Assembly: GCF_020080835.1 (NCBI RefSeq)
Contig: NC_058159.1
Location: forward strand, 14,013,101 to 14,077,100
Length of the DNA stretch: 64,000 bases
Origin: Cotesia glomerata
Taxonomy: Eukaryota > Arthropoda > Insecta > Hymenoptera > Braconidae
Reading direction: 5' to 3'
Position numbers and translations under genes: made by a program. Positions 36,319-50,198 of the stretch are shown piece after piece (within the stretch, counting starts at the first letter, position 1; each line of letters begins with the position of its first letter). Below the pieces are notes generated by a model. That model made no database searches. It worked only from the letters and a program-made list of their open reading frames with translations, and had not been told where the DNA came from.

Positions 36319-37260
36319 TTAGGGTGCTTCGAATAAACTTTTTAATTGTTTTTTTTAACTCTTACCCTCTCAAATGTTTCTATTTTATATAAAAAAAAAT
36401 CCTCACCAAACATGAGTCCTATAGCTCAACTATAAGGGGTCACTACTTTTATTTTAGTTTCCCATTTAATTAAAACATAGGAAAAGATTTTTTTTGTTTT
36501 AAATTGAATTTACACATAATTTACGCAATTCTTTACAAAAAGCGATTTTATATTCTTAAAGTAGAGTCTTTAAGCTTTACAAAACTCTAAGATAAAGTAT
36601 GATTATCGCTACAAAAAGACTAGTTACAGCCATTTAAAAATGACTAAATTTCAAAATTTAAAGAAATAGTTGGCAATTGGGTCATTCCATATCAAATCGA
36701 CAAAGAGTTGGAATCGATCTCTTTTGATTTGGACAAATTTTGGTCAGAAGTTTTCGTTTATCATAAAACGAAGTTCTGTCGAAGGAAAAACAATAAAAAA
36801 TTTTTTTTCAAAAGATATGCAAATTCAAAATTTCGCTATTTTTTCAGTTTTTTAATTTCGTTTTTGTAATATCATGAACGCTATTATATATATATAGGAA
36901 CGTTCTTTTGTTTGTTTAAAAGGGGACACTTAGGGTTATTGAAAAAAATATATTTTGGAAAAAAATATTCAAAAATGCCAAATTTGTCAAATTTTGAATT
37001 TTTAAAAATCGTTAAAATTAGAAATTGAAAAATTGTAATTTTTTTTCAAAATTATCAATTTTTTAATTTAAAAAAATTTTTTTTTGTTTTTTGCAACTTG
37101 CAAATTAGGTAAAGTTAAGCAGATATATAGTATTGTAATTTTGAGGATTAAAAATTGAATGCATCACGAGGAAATATTGAATAATAAATTAATTTCAAAA
37201 TTCATTTATTTTTTGGACATGATCTCAAAGTCATCCTTAACGCATTACAAATAAAAAAAA
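36319..37260. mobile_element. Half of a GGGTCATTCC/AGGGTGC palindromic element
   Basis: Starts TTAGGGTGCTTCG and continues through the outer block to GGGTCATTCCATATC at 36679 and the inner arm, matching 15885-15507 and 13338-13940 of the earlier element. The other half is missing. Confidence 0.6.
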
Positions 37261-37971
37261 AAAGTTTAACTATTAAGTTAAATAAAATTTATATCATAAA
37301 AGTTTTCATCAATTAATGATACTGAATACGCACAAATGTTTTTGAATTTCACTTAAAAAAAAGAACTGTATTGAAATCGATTTAAATATTGCGATCGTGC
37401 GTTTTAATGCAGTAAAAAGATATGCAGAATACTGGAGGTTAAGGTAATCTAATAAAATATAAAAAAACATTAAATAAATGAACAGTAATGGAATAAACTA
37501 AAAAAAATATCGCATTGATTAAGCATATTTTACTTGTGATTGTTGTGTATTTATAAGATTCTCTCAAATAAAAAACCCAAAATAATTAATAGATAATTCT
37601 TATATATTTAGAAAATAATGGAATTAGTCATTCCATGCGTCGAACAAAGAGTATCAAGTCAAGTCACTGTTAAAAGAAGCAATAATTTCATTTATCAAGT
37701 TTTGTTATCCCTTAAATCTGGAAAAATTAAAAGAATATTTTTATATAATATATATAATTAGTTACTTACTCATAAAAATAACGACCCACATGACGATATA
37801 AAGAGGCAAGAACGTAAAGAGAATGTCATAAAAGAACAGTTTTCACATGTTTTATAAATCCAGGAGAAAGGCAACATCTGAAACTGTGTAGTGGGATTGT
37901 TCCGGATTTTCCTTCACACTCCCACCTTGCAATAATAGAGTTATGGATAGTCGAACACTCAAATATATTGG
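37261..37971. other. AT-rich sequence, no gene
   Basis: Nothing recognised; no repeat structure or credible ORF. Confidence 0.4.
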
Positions 37972-38235
37972 GAAAATTTTCCGAGTTATTTTTTCGGTGG
38001 CCGATAAAAGTTTCACTGAGTAAAGAATATAAATTCTTTGCTTAATCTTAATTAAATAGAGATTTTTAATTGTTAGATACATTTACCCAAGGATGGTATG
38101 AGTGCTCATACCGACAATAATGTGGTGAAAATATATAATAAGTAAAAATTAAAATTTAATGAAAATTTAAATTTAGTCTACCGTCAATTTGGATCGGGAA
38201 AGTTGGCTTTGAATTACTGAACTCTTCAATTAATG
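37972..38235 (+). repeat. SINE-like unit, copy A (headless)
   Basis: Direct copy of 38510-38784 (GAGTTATTTTTTCGGTGGCC, GTATGAGTGCTCATACCG). It lacks a tRNA-like head. The element body contains the 18-base palindrome around TGAGTGCTCA. Confidence 0.6.
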
Positions 38236-38433
38236 AAATCACCGATCTTCGGATTAAAAACCTGGAAATTATCGGAAACCCTGGCCAGACATGTACTACA
38301 ATCTTCGTAAAAAAAGGAGATTAAAGTCTAAAGTATTTGAGAACATCTAAAAATACATCATCAAAATAGTCAATTAGTATAAGAATTACTCAGTGGGTCT
38401 TAATAGGTAACCGAATGATAGATACGGAGAGTT

Positions 38434-39127
<694 letters not shown>

Positions 39128-39432
39128 GAGCCTCTGTTTTTAACACAGTTGTTTTATAATAAATAATATGTTGGTGCTAATAATTAAGTGACACAAGTGA
39201 CAGTAAACATTATGTTGAATAGTTACAGTTAAAAAATTGTGAAAATATAAAATTTTTATAGAGATTATGAATTTCTTTTACAAGCTGGCTAAAATTGGAG
39301 GTTAGAGTTATAGGTTAGCACTGTAAACACGTTCTAATCAACATATGTTTTCTTATGTACATTTAACTAAAAGCATAATTGACTGACTTTAAATTAATTG
39401 TGAAGTTGAAAAAAAAAATCAATTAACAAACG

Positions 39433-40895
39433 ATGGAAAATAAAATATATACATGTGCTCGGTGTCGTAAACCTATAAGACTTACGGTCGAAAGTTGCTC
39501 ATCATGTTTACGTGACTATCACCCTAGCTGCGCTGATGAAAAAACTCACCGTGTTTATGATAAAGATAATGAATTAGTACCATGTCCAGGATCTTTCGAA
39601 ATTTTCAACTCAAAAAATTCAGGTAAAAGCAATTCAAAAGACGAAGAACCATAAGTGGTGGATATGACAAGGATGAAACTGAACTCATCAACACTACTAT
39701 AGAACCAAACCTAGAGTCCATAGAAAATAACATTAACAATAACGATTATAGTGATTATGGTAACTCTTCTAAGACACCAAGTCAAAATATAGGCTATCAA
39801 AACAATACTAGTTCAACTAGTTCTGCTGACGACCATATATGTACTAAAATCATGAATAATGTTATTAACAAGATCGAGAGCATAAGCAGTAGTAATGCTA
39901 AGCAAATCGAGGAATCTATTAAAAAGTATGTAAGATTAGAAATAAAGAATATGATTGATATCATCAAGCAAGACACGGAGGCCAAATTTATGAACTTGGT
40001 AAATGATATGAGGAATGAAATGAACATTATAAAATCACAGATGACGACAAACTCTACCAATGTCACTTTAAGAAAAAAGGGTCCACCAGACAGTGAAAGT
40101 CTCGTTAATTTGATGAATAGACCAAATGATACACACAACACTGAGCGTATTATTATTAGTCCAACTACTGACAACAGGGACACACGAATTATAGATGAAA
40201 TAACAAGTAAAATAAGTGTAGAGAAACTTGGTGTTAAAAAAATAATCAGTAATCCAAACGGTAATGTTATTATTGACCTCGAACGTAAAACAGACAAGGA
40301 TACACTTAGTACGGAAATCAAAAGCACATTTGGTGAATTATATAAAATAAGTGATATTAAAAAGAAAAATCCACAGTTAAAAATCATAGGATTTGATGCT
40401 AACATCTTACAACTTGACAATGAAAAAATTATGGATAACTTAATCAAACAAAATAATTTAACCAGTTCAACTTCAGTCTCTAATGACATGAAAATAATCA
40501 ATAAATATCTCACTAAAAAAGGATGTGTATCAATAATTTTTGAAGTCAGCTCCATAATTCACAAATACTTATTGGATCAAGATAAAGTCAAATATGGCTG
40601 GAAAAATTGTAAAATATACGATTACATCAATGTAATAAGATGTTATAACTGCTGGGGTTATATCCAATTTTCTTTTAAATGCACAAAGCAACAAACCTGC
40701 AAAATCTGTGCCGAATCATACTCCGATAAAGTATGCAAAAGCACATTAAAAACATGTATAAATTGTATTGAATTGTCGAAAAAACTATCTGATGATAATT
40801 TAGAAACAAACCATGAAGCTACTGATGAAAATTTTAGATGTTATATCAAAGTAATTAATAAACTAACGAATAATCTCAATCATAAAAAGAAATAG
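39433..40895 (+). pseudogene. LINE ORF1 protein (PHD-like finger plus zinc knuckles), one frameshift
   Basis: The ATG at 39433 starts MENKIYTCARCRK; CARC ... CSSC ... YHPSC ... CPG has PHD-finger spacing. A frameshift near 39645 moves the frame, which then continues via ISGGYDKDETELIN to the 347-codon part ending at 40895. This contains long charged helices (ESIKKYVRLEIKNMIDIIKQ) and C-terminal knuckles CYNCWGYIQFSFKC and CKICAESYSDKVC. In both knuckles the His of the CCHC pattern is replaced (Gln and Ser), so zinc binding is probably lost. ORF1 proteins of this kind bind the element RNA. Confidence 0.75.
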
Positions 40896-43789
40896 CAACT
40901 CAAACAAACCGAACAGAATAATTACAATAATTTAAATATAGTTGCACTGAATGTAAGTGGATTTTTAAGACATACCGATGAAATCAGAGACTGGATATTT
41001 ACTGATAAACCAGACATTGTCTGTCTGTCAGAAACGCATATTACTGAAGATATTAATGAATGTGAAGTTTTAATTGATAACTACATGATGATAAGGACAA
41101 ATTCTACAAATACCAGAACCGGAGGTGTCTCAACATATGTGAAGAAAGGTATCCTATATAGTGAAGTTGATTTCTTGAATTTCCAAATAGTTGGAACTTG
41201 GTTTAATATTACTCAAATTGATGCAATATGTAAAATATATTTATGTAATTGATATCGTTCTCCTAATAGTTCAATTAGCATATTTTGTAATAAATTTATA
41301 GAATTAGCCGAAATACTCTCTGAATTAGGCAAGGTAATCATAGCAGGTGACTTCAACATAGATGTTAAAAGACAGGATAATTATTACTCCAAAAAATTAG
41401 TTGAATCGTTAGCATTAATAGGTTATACACAATACATAAAGATGTCAACGAGAACAACAAAAACATCTGATACAATAATCGATTTAGTATTTTGTAATTA
41501 TGAAATAGAAACTATAATATTAGATAAACTAAAGCCAGTCCCATGGCTAAGCGGTATAATGCTTGTCATGCTTGCTTGGGACTGGTGAGGCGTGGGTTCG
41601 AATCCCGGTGTGAGCTGAAATTTAATTTTCAGTGAACATCGGTGCTCGTAACTCATGCCGGGCTGTACAGGTTTGGGTTTTTCGATGGTTTCCCCAAGCC
41701 CTGTGCTACCGGTGGGGCACAGGCAAATGCGTGCAGTTTCCCCAAAGTCGGCCCATCGCCGCATTACTCTCCAGGCTGAAAAAGTATGTAATACCGCCAA
41801 ACTTATTCTGCCAAACTTAATGTACCGATCAGCCTGGAGTCCCCTTCCGGTCTCGGCCGGACCCCCATCGAGACAGAAGTCTGAAAAGCGGGGTTAAAAT
41901 AAAAAAAAAAAAAAAATATTAGATAAACTAAAAATATCTGATCACGACATTATCAAAATTAAGTTTGCCCGGCTAAATTTCCAAACTAGTCATAGTCAAA
42001 CTGTACATAAAAGAAATTATAAAAATTTTAATGACAACGCTTTTCAAATAGAGCTACTAAAAAATTATAACGATAAAAACGTAAGTTTTAATAGTGAGTT
42101 AGAAAATATAAACTCTCTTGACTGTGATATTAAAAATAGTTTTTTAAAATCTACAAGTAATATAATAATTAGCATAACTGACTCCCTTAATAAGACTGCA
42201 CCTTGGGTAAATTAAAAAATTAGATATAAGGTTAAAAAAGTTCCGTGGATAAATAAAAACGTTAAAAGTTTGATGAAGTTGAGAGATCAACAATACATAA
42301 AATTCAAAAATAGTAAAGTAGATAGCGACTTTAACTCCTATAAAATACTGAGGAACAAAGTAATAGATGAATTGAGAAAAAATAGGAGAGCATATTATGA
42401 AAACGTAATAGATAATAATAAATACGACCCTAAAAACTTATGAAAGACCATTATAAGTTTAATAGGTAACAATAAAAACAATACTGATATTAATGAAATA
42501 GAAATAAATGGTGAAGTCATAAAAAATAAATGTGAAATTACAAATAAACTAAATCACTACTTTGTAAACAGTGTCGAGAAGATCATTGAAGATATAAATT
42601 TCACGGAAACAATTGTAAATAATGTAAATAACAACTTATGAGACAATTTTAATGAGGCGACTTACGATGAAGTCAATAAAATCATTACAAATTTAGATAA
42701 AAGTAAAGGTATTAACGATGATATAAATTCAGATATTTTAAAACTAGCATGGAAAACTCAATATAAGACTATAATAGATATGTTAAATAACTCTCTCAAA
42801 CTAGGCGTGGTACCAGATAAATGGAAAATAACAACTATAACCCCGATTCCTAAGGTTAAAGGTAGCAAAAAAGCCGAAGAAATGAGGCCTATTAACATTT
42901 TACCTGTGTACGAGCAAGTACTCGAACAACTTGTTAAGTCCCGATTGGAAAAATTTATAGAAGGCCATAATATACTAAATGACGCTCAGTCGGGCTTCAG
43001 GAAAAAATATTCCTGTGAGACAGCTCTTTAAAACTCATTCATTAAGTGGAGAAGATCGTTAGATAAAGGACAGTACACGAGTGTAGTGTATATAGACTTC
43101 ACAAGGGCATTTGAAACTATTAATAAAGACCTGTTGATTAAAAAACTTGAACAATTAGGAATTAAAGGTAAAGTTTTAGAGTGGTTCAAATCTTATCTTG
43201 AAAATAGAAAGCATAGAGTTAGACTATGAATTTATATCTGAAGATATTAGTATTAATAATGGTGTTCCACAAGGATCTAAATTAGGGCCCTCATTATTTA
43301 TAATCTACGTTAATAAAATTATTGACAAATTAAGCGAGTTGGGTATTATATGCAAAATGTTTGCAGATGATATGAAACTCTACTGTAGTAGCTATAACAT
43401 TCATACTATACAAACTAAACTAAACGAAGCCATTAGAACATTAGATAATTGGTTAAAAAAAAATCAGCTCAAAATAAACATTAAAAAATCTGTATTTATG
43501 GTACTAAATGATTAAAGAGTAAATAATATCAGAGAAAAATGAAAAATAATGATAAATAATGAGTCTTTGAACGAAGTTAGAAATACAAAATACTTGGGCA
43601 TTATAATTGACGATAATTTAACGTTTGATGATAATGTTAAATACACAGTTAGTAAAATATTAAAAAAAATAAACTTATTATCTAGACTCAGTAACAGTCT
43701 TTCTAGCTTTGCCAAATGTACTCTTTATAAATCAATTATTCTTCCACACTTCGATTATTGTAGTTCCATAATGTTAAATTATAGTAAAA
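40896..43789 (+). pseudogene. LINE ORF2: endonuclease and reverse transcriptase, multiply broken
   Basis: Directly follows the ORF1 stop in the same frame with no ATG nearby. AP-endonuclease motifs are LNVSG, CLSETH, YRSPNSS, IIAGDFNIDV, and after the SINE ISDHDII. RT motifs are VVPDKWKITTITPIPKV, MRPINILPVYEQVLEQL, DAQSGFRKKYS, VVYIDFTRAFETI, NNGVPQGSKLGPSLFI and the active site KMFADDMKLY (FADD). The thumb and C-terminus include TKYLGIIIDDNLTF. Stops occur at 41250, near 42212, 42440, 42639, 43029 and 43226, with frame changes near 43200 and 43515. Not functional. Confidence 0.85.
41534..41914 (+). mobile_element. tRNA-derived SINE inserted in LINE ORF2
   Basis: The head has A box TGGCTAAGCGGTA and B box GGTTCGAATCCC within a Ser/Leu-like tRNA layout; the body is GC-rich (GTTTCCCCAAGCCC, AAAGTCGGCCCATCGCCG) and ends in an A tract. 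AATATTAGATAAACTAAA flanks both sides (41516-41533 and 41915-41932), a clear 18-base target duplication, so insertion was by LINE-type retrotransposition and is fairly young. Confidence 0.9.
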
Positions 43790-44063
43790 CTAGCTGACCC
43801 GGCAAACGTTGTTTTGCCATGTATGTTATTTCTAGAAAACATTTTTTTAATTCAATAAAAATAACTATCTTCTGTAAGTGTGCGGGGATATATTTATAAT
43901 CGAAAGCGGTATAAACAATAAAAGTATGTTTTATTTAAGTTAATAAATTAATCTTTATTAAAATAATGAATATATTTTAAATTACAATCCTTGATAGCTA
44001 CCTAAACATCAAAAATAATTATTCATATTTTTACTATTAATTATGGCAGTTGAAAAAAAAAAA

Positions 44064-47000
44064 TTAATCTCTCAGCGCAATAGAGTGTACAACATTCTTG
44101 GTTAGTCCGTCTTTAGCCAACACAAACAAACTGGATGGTTTTCCCTCGCGAGAACATGCCACATATAGTTGTCCGTGAGAAAAGCACGGTGTTTCCAAAT
44201 CTAAGCCACATACAGACAATGTTTGTCCTTGTGACTTATTAATCGTCATAGCGAAAGCCAATCTAATTGGGAATTGAGTGCGTTTGAATTCAATTGGCAC
44301 ATCTGTAGGAATCATAGGGATTCGTGGCAGCAACACATTTTTGCCTTGAAACTTGCCATTCAAGATGATGGCTTCAATAACGTTTTTCGTTAATTTTTCG
44401 ATGACTAATCGTGTGCCATTACATAGCTGTGGTGGGTTTAAGTTACGAAGCAGAATAATCGGAGATCCAACCTTTAATTGTAAATGATGTGGTGGCATGC
44501 CTGGCAAATCCAATGAATTTAAAAACTCAATTGGATAATTCACAATGTGGTTGGTATCGCAAACTGCATCGATAGATTTGTTTGACACCAAGTCCCCAGG
44601 CGACAGCTGTTGTATCTTTAAATTTAACCCATTGACGTCCACATTTTTAGCTGTCAAGATCGCTCTTTCTGCCAGCCACTTATGATTTGCATATTGTGTG
44701 TGTACGTCGGGAAATATGTGATCGATAAGAGTATTTTGTGAGTCGACGATTGTGCAGAAGTCCGTCTATAATTTTATACATCCAGTATTTCAATGTACAG
44801 CAACTTTCCCATCGCCAATATCTAACAGTTGTTTAGAGAATGTTTCGGCGGATGGATCCTGAAGCATTTGAACGCGCATATTCACCGTCAGTTGTACTTT
44901 TTCAACATTACGCCATAGTCGCGATGATTTTAAGCAAGCGTTGATTTCATCAGCGTACATTGAACGTGGAATAACAGGAAGAGTTTGTCTGAAATCACCT
45001 GAAAGGAGTAACAAAGTGCCGCCAAATAGTTTATCGTTGTTTTTTATATCCTTTAATGTCCTATCCAATGCCTCAAGCGAATGTTTGTGTGCCATAGTGC
45101 ATTCATCCCAGATAATAATTTTACATTGTTTCAGCACTGTGGCCATAGATGATTGTTTTTTTATGTTGCACACTGCATCTGGATTATTTTGAATGTTCAA
45201 CGGCAGCTTAAATGCTGAATGAGCTGTTCTGCCTCCATCTAATAAAGTAGCTGCAATGCCTGAAGATGCAACGGCCAATGCGATGCCATTTTTTGATCGT
45301 ATTTCGGCAAGAAGTAGCGAAATAAGGAATGTTTTGCCAGTTCCACCTGGTGCATCTAAAAAAAAAGAATCCTCCGTGTCCTGCCGAAACTGCCAGCATG
45401 ATGCGGTCGTAGATAATTTTTTGTTCATCATTTAAAAGTGGAACATTGCGACTAACAATGCTTGCCATTTGTACAGTATCGTATTGTAGTTCACGATTCA
45501 TATCTGTGTTGAGTAAATCAGATGCACTTCGATTCAGTGAGCTCATACCGAAATGACTGATTGGTAAATTCGCAATAGCAATGCAAAGATCCTCGATAGC
45601 AATCAATGCTTCATTGCACATTGCATCACTGAATGATATTGTTTGATCGTTGCATCTTGTACGATGTCGATACAATATATCATCAGTCATTGAATCTTTG
45701 TGATTATCCCACAACATTTGTGCTCGGGCCAGGAAACATGTAGTCAGTACTATAGCAAATAGTAGACGAATGTATGCTCCTGTGCAGTTTAATGCTGCTT
45801 CAGCAAGCATACTGTCCCAATGGTTGTCGTCTTCTAGCAAGCCTAGAGTAAGGCATGCATCTTTATACGTAGGATACTGTTGTCCATCTACCTTCCGTAT
45901 ATCTTGAAATGACAATGGTCCGGTGACATTAACCACCAATAGTCGCAGATAAAAGCACTCAGTCTGCCTTGGATTGACTGTATATACACGAACCAAACTA
46001 TTTGATTTGAATAAACCGGGGCACGCATCAACTGGTGTCCCTTTCTTGCGGGGCATTCATTTTTTCGATTGAGTCCATGTAAAATACCGTGGAACTTCAG
46101 AATAGAGCAGTGTTTGCGCGAAGGCACCAAAAGCATCCGCACGATTGCACAGTTCAAAAAATTCAGTGAGCGTAGTTTTTGGTGGATTTATAGCACGATC
46201 AAGCGCTGTATCGTTCGTGAAATATACGCGCTGGCCGTATTCAAGATGGACAGCTAAATGGATAACTGCTGGATCCCGTTCATGAATTGGGAAATCGAAA
46301 ATACGCCAGACAGCTTCATTGGAACTGATATACTGGCCAATTTGGTAAATCGTAATTTCATCATTTTGATTCAACGGAGGAGAATGAACATTAGTATTTT
46401 CAACCCTAAATACAGCCATATCGCTTCCTTTATGCACATACTTGCAAATATATATGATACTCTGCACCGAACTGCATAACTCAACATTAATATGAGCATC
46501 GAATGTTTTGCTCAGCAAAGGTGAATATGGTACCACCCAACGATTATCAATGTCGATGTCTGCGTTGTTGATAGTTTTAACGAAAGATTGTCCGCTATTT
46601 TCGGTACTTCTTCGACGATATATTGGATATCCGTCAACATGTGTGACCGTATCGTTAGTAAAATCTTTAGAAAAACGCTTTGTACATTTTCCGTCCACCA
46701 TGCAAGATGATGAAGGATTCAGATTTCCGCACGGACCATGAATCATGTTTGTAGTAACAATATCGAATAGTAATTGATCAGTAGACGGATCTGGAATCTC
46801 TGCAGAAATCAAACTATCGATGCCATCAGCACGTATTTGGTCGACGAACCAAATTAAAATGTGAGCATGAGGTAATCCACGCTTTTGCCACTCAACTGAA
46901 TACATCCAACAACGTGTGGGGCCAAACACATGCAATTTGGTAATAAAGTTGATTAAAGACTTTAATTTTTGTTTAAACACACGTGCTGTAATGTCATGAC

Positions 47001-48350
47001 GATGTATTGAATTTTGTCCTGGTAATAGCAACGATGTAATTTCCGGCCATTTTGGATTACATGCAAAAGTAATAAAAAGACACGGTCGTCCATATTCACG
47101 CACGAAAGTCATAGCATCCTGTATGTATTCTTGCATGTGACGTGGACTACCTATGTACGATGATGGTAAGATAACAGAGTTACCAATTTCGGCAGTGTCA
47201 GCGTTGTTCACAATAGCATCTCGCAAGTGAATATATTCTTCCGCACGTAGCTTCTGTTGATTGAATCGCAAGTATCGTAGTCGTTCACTCTCTATCTTCA
47301 CATACATGTCGACCATAAATTGTTAGCAAAGCTCACGACATCGTAAAATGATGTTGTCTCGGCCGCGTCTAATCATCAAACGATATGAATAAAAATCCTT
47401 CGAGCTAACGTTCTTATTTGTTTCAGCTCCTGTAATAATATATATTTAAATTAATTGAAGATTTATTCTTTAATAATAAAATAATTATGTTGTTAATAAT
47501 GAAAGAATTACCTGTTACGGGATCTCGTTGTTTAATGTTTACGCAATATCCATCTTGTCTCTTCCAGAAAATTAGTGGATATTGGAGAGCGTCATATGAA
47601 CAATGGGTATCACTGATGAACTGAAGATCATTATTTCTTCTTCGAATCACGATTTGTCGCGTAGCTGTACGGTCGCCAACCATGATTCCAGCAACGTCTT
47701 CAACAACAGGTGCGTTGAATCTACGTTCATGCTCTCCAGCTGGTGTTCTATCAGGATTGATGACAATAGCGTGATTGTCACTTTGTAGCTTGTGCATGTG
47801 TGCTTTAAAAAATTTTAATAATTTATTGTGCTCATTTAACAGAGCGTCCAGCTCACTGACGATACGCCTGGCAAAAGGTGAATTAAGATTATGGAAGCCG
47901 CAACGTGCATCCACGCGATTGGCAAGTGCACGTTCGGAGTCCTTGCCACCCGTAAAGTTTAGTTGTAAAAATTTATGAGATTCGTTTGGCATTGGCAGCA
48001 ATGAGCCCACTTTGTGATAAACTTGGCCTTTGATTTTAAACGTGGAATTAAATTGTTGACCGTTTGCAGCAACATTGCTAACTATTTCTGTTGCTCCAAA
48101 CGATGTCATTTGGAAACATGAATTGAATGTGCGAATTGACTTCAGGAACAGGCTAGAATCTGGATCAGTACCAATAAGTAAACCGTGCAATGGCTCAGGT
48201 GGTGTTTCAATTTCGGTTAGTTGTACTTTTCCTGATGAGCAACACATCCCAAGTGGCTCATTTTTAAATTTAAGTGCATGACACTGCGGGCATTCCTTCT
48301 CCAAAGTACCAATAACCACTTTGAAATGAGCATAATATTCAACATCAGCT
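44064..48350 (-). pseudogene. RepHel (HUH replication initiator plus PIF1-like helicase), mutated
   Basis: Minus strand, exon 1 48350-47512, intron 47511-47430 (82 bases, GT...AG), exon 2 47429-44064. The N-terminal ~100 codons with the start ATG are deleted compared with 11203. CPQCHALKFKNEPLGMCC opens the copy; SRLMIRR-type Helitron_like_N follows. The HUH nuclease has KRGLPHAHILIWF and two downstream CKYVHKGSD-type Tyr residues. The helicase has Walker A DAPGGTGKT, Walker B IIWDECTM, LLLLSGDFRQTLPVI and the end TINKSQGQTLSVCGLDLE ... LYVACSREGKPSSLF. Defects: TGA at 46057-46059 (probably an old Trp), frameshift in an A tract near 45360, TGA at 44790 and TAG near 44768. Normal function would be rolling-circle transposition. 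Confidence 0.9.
47430..47511 (-). other. Intron in Helitron RepHel, copy 4
   Basis: CAG|GTAATTC donor and TTATTACAG acceptor at the same codon as in Helitron 1. Its length is not a multiple of three, so unlike copy 1 the frame is open only after splicing, which supports a real intron. Confidence 0.8.
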
Positions 48351-48870
48351 TACAACACGTGTTTATTTACATGAGATCACTTAATTAACTGAGAGTTAAA
48401 ACTGTCTTTGTCAGATTAATAAATTGTACATAAATAATTATTGCACTGGAAATTAATGATCAATTTACGATGACAGCAAAATTAACATAAGAGTTGCACA
48501 GAAAAATTAAAATAATAAGTATAACAGTCACTGCTACGATTGATACACAAATAAAACCAAAAAAACATGGCTAAAAAATGTATAGTGAGTAAGACAGGAG
48601 ACCGGCTTCGTCCTCATCCCTACTCCGTGATGTTTGTTGGATAAGTGGTGACACCTGGCGGGGATAACTGATCGATTGATAGTTGATCAGTATTCGACCG
48701 GCGAGGGCGGGAGATCAAATCGAATTTAAAAAAAATCATAATTAAAGGAACTTGAAATTATAAACTCAGAATAAGAATTTATCGTACTACAATTATAATA
48801 TTTGATTGCCATCTTGCAACCTTATTGCGAATCTGTGGATAGATTGAAAAAAAAATAAAAATCGGGATGT

Positions 48871-49345
48871 AAAAATAGGGGTTGATCGTATAAGAGTGAA
48901 AATTGAAAGAGATATGAAATTTTTTATTCTGTCATTACAAATTAAAAATAATTATTACCAAAAAAATTGAAGTTTATAATTAACAAATAAAAAATAGGGG
49001 TTGATCGTAGAGGGATGAAAAATTGAGAGTAATATCAGATTTTTTAATCTGTCATGACAAAATAAAAAAATAATTTTTGCAAAATAATTAAAAGTTTTTA
49101 ATAAATAAATAAAAAATAGGGGTTGATCGTAGAGGGGTGAAAAATTGAGAGTAATATGAAATTTTTTTTTTTAAGTTGACAGAATAAAAAAAAAAATTTT
49201 GCCAAAAAATTAAAGTTTATAATTCACAAATAAAAAATAGGGGTTGATCGTAGAGGGGTGAAAATTTAGGGTTGCATGTATTTTTGTATGCTGTATCGTG
49301 CAAAAATGAAAACAAAAAATTTTGTCTAAAAAATTAAAAAAAAAA
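48871..49345. repeat. Four ~120-base tandem units in the Helitron 5' region
   Basis: AATAGGGGTTGATCGTA recurs starting near 48871, 48989, 49112 and 49233 (spacing 118-123). Each is followed by a GTGAAAA-type stretch. The other Helitrons have one related unit (GGGTTGGTGATAAAAAAG near 23225). Confidence 0.8.
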
Positions 49346-49506
49346 TTTAGGGGTGGACCACCCTTAACATTTAGGGGGATGAAAAATAGATGTTGATCGA
49401 ATATCCACCCTGGCCGATATGCACGCTAAGGATCACGAAAATCGGTCGAGCCGTTTCGGAGGAGTTCGGTCCCGCACACCGTGACACGAGAATTTTATAT
49501 ATTAGA

Positions 49507-50190
49507 TGAATATAAATATGCTACAACCCTAGCGGATCGGCTTATGCTCAGTATACACCAAGTATACATAGTATATACGTGTCGAATACAACCAAAGTAT
49601 ACGCCGCGTATACACCGAAAATTTTTTTAAAGTCCAAAGTTTGAAATTTTTCCAAGTGTTGAATTATTAAATTTTTTTTAATTTATCAATAACAATATGC
49701 TACAAACTACCAGAAACTGATAAATTTATTGAAGTTAAGGCACCATGTTCTAGTGTATGACTTATGCTGGGCTTACGCCGCCAAAAAATTTCAAAGTCCT
49801 AGTTTGAAATTTTTCTAAGTGTTGAATTAAAAAATTTTTTTAATTTATTAATAACAATGGGCTACAAACTGCCAGAAACTGATAAATTTATTGAAATTAA
49901 GGCACCATGTTCTAGTGTATGACTTATGTCGGGTTTACACCGTCAAAAAATTTCAAAGTTCTAGAGTTTGAAATTTTTTTTAAGTGTCATATTTAATAAT
50001 TTTTTTAAGTGTAAGGTAGAAGAATTTTTGTCAATTTACAATTATATGCAATATACATAGGTCGGCTGTAAATTGTTTCATATATAATGACAATTGTTGG
50101 ATAATAATCACTCCACTTCAGGAGGCTATACATTAGAATTGTGAGAGGTCCAATTGGATGTAATTAAGCAATAACGTCTTAACCAACATT
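49507..50190. repeat. LINE remnant, TATACAC-rich stretch and ~166-base tandem repeat
   Basis: 49507-49528 continues the LINE frame. 49529-49620 holds repeated GTATAC motifs. From about 49635 a unit with GCACCATGTTCTAGTGTATG (at about 49740 and 49902) is repeated about 2.3 times. No coding sequence. Confidence 0.65.
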
Positions 50191-50198
50191 TTTAAAAA

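Larger units (their letters stand above)
39128..43789 (+). mobile_element. Non-LTR retrotransposon (LINE), CR1/Jockey-like, defective
   Basis: Two coding regions in the order ORF1 (zinc-finger, gag-like) and ORF2 (endonuclease plus reverse transcriptase). ORF2 carries stops, frameshifts, a SINE insertion and, at 43789, a Helitron insertion. A short remainder follows after the Helitron (49507 to about 49528), and then homology stops, so the 3' end is missing. The PHD-like finger in ORF1 points to the CR1/L2/Jockey group. Confidence 0.8.
43790..49506 (-). mobile_element. Helitron 4, full length, RepHel mutated
   Basis: The 5' end TCTAATATATAAAATTC is at 49506 and the 3' hairpin plus CTAG at 43793-43790; it is flanked by A and T. 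It inserted into the LINE: joining 43789 to 49507 restores LINE codons (YSK-MNINMLQ). It carries a spliced but mutated RepHel gene and four ~120-base subterminal repeats. This is the most complete of the four Helitron copies here. Confidence 0.9.
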
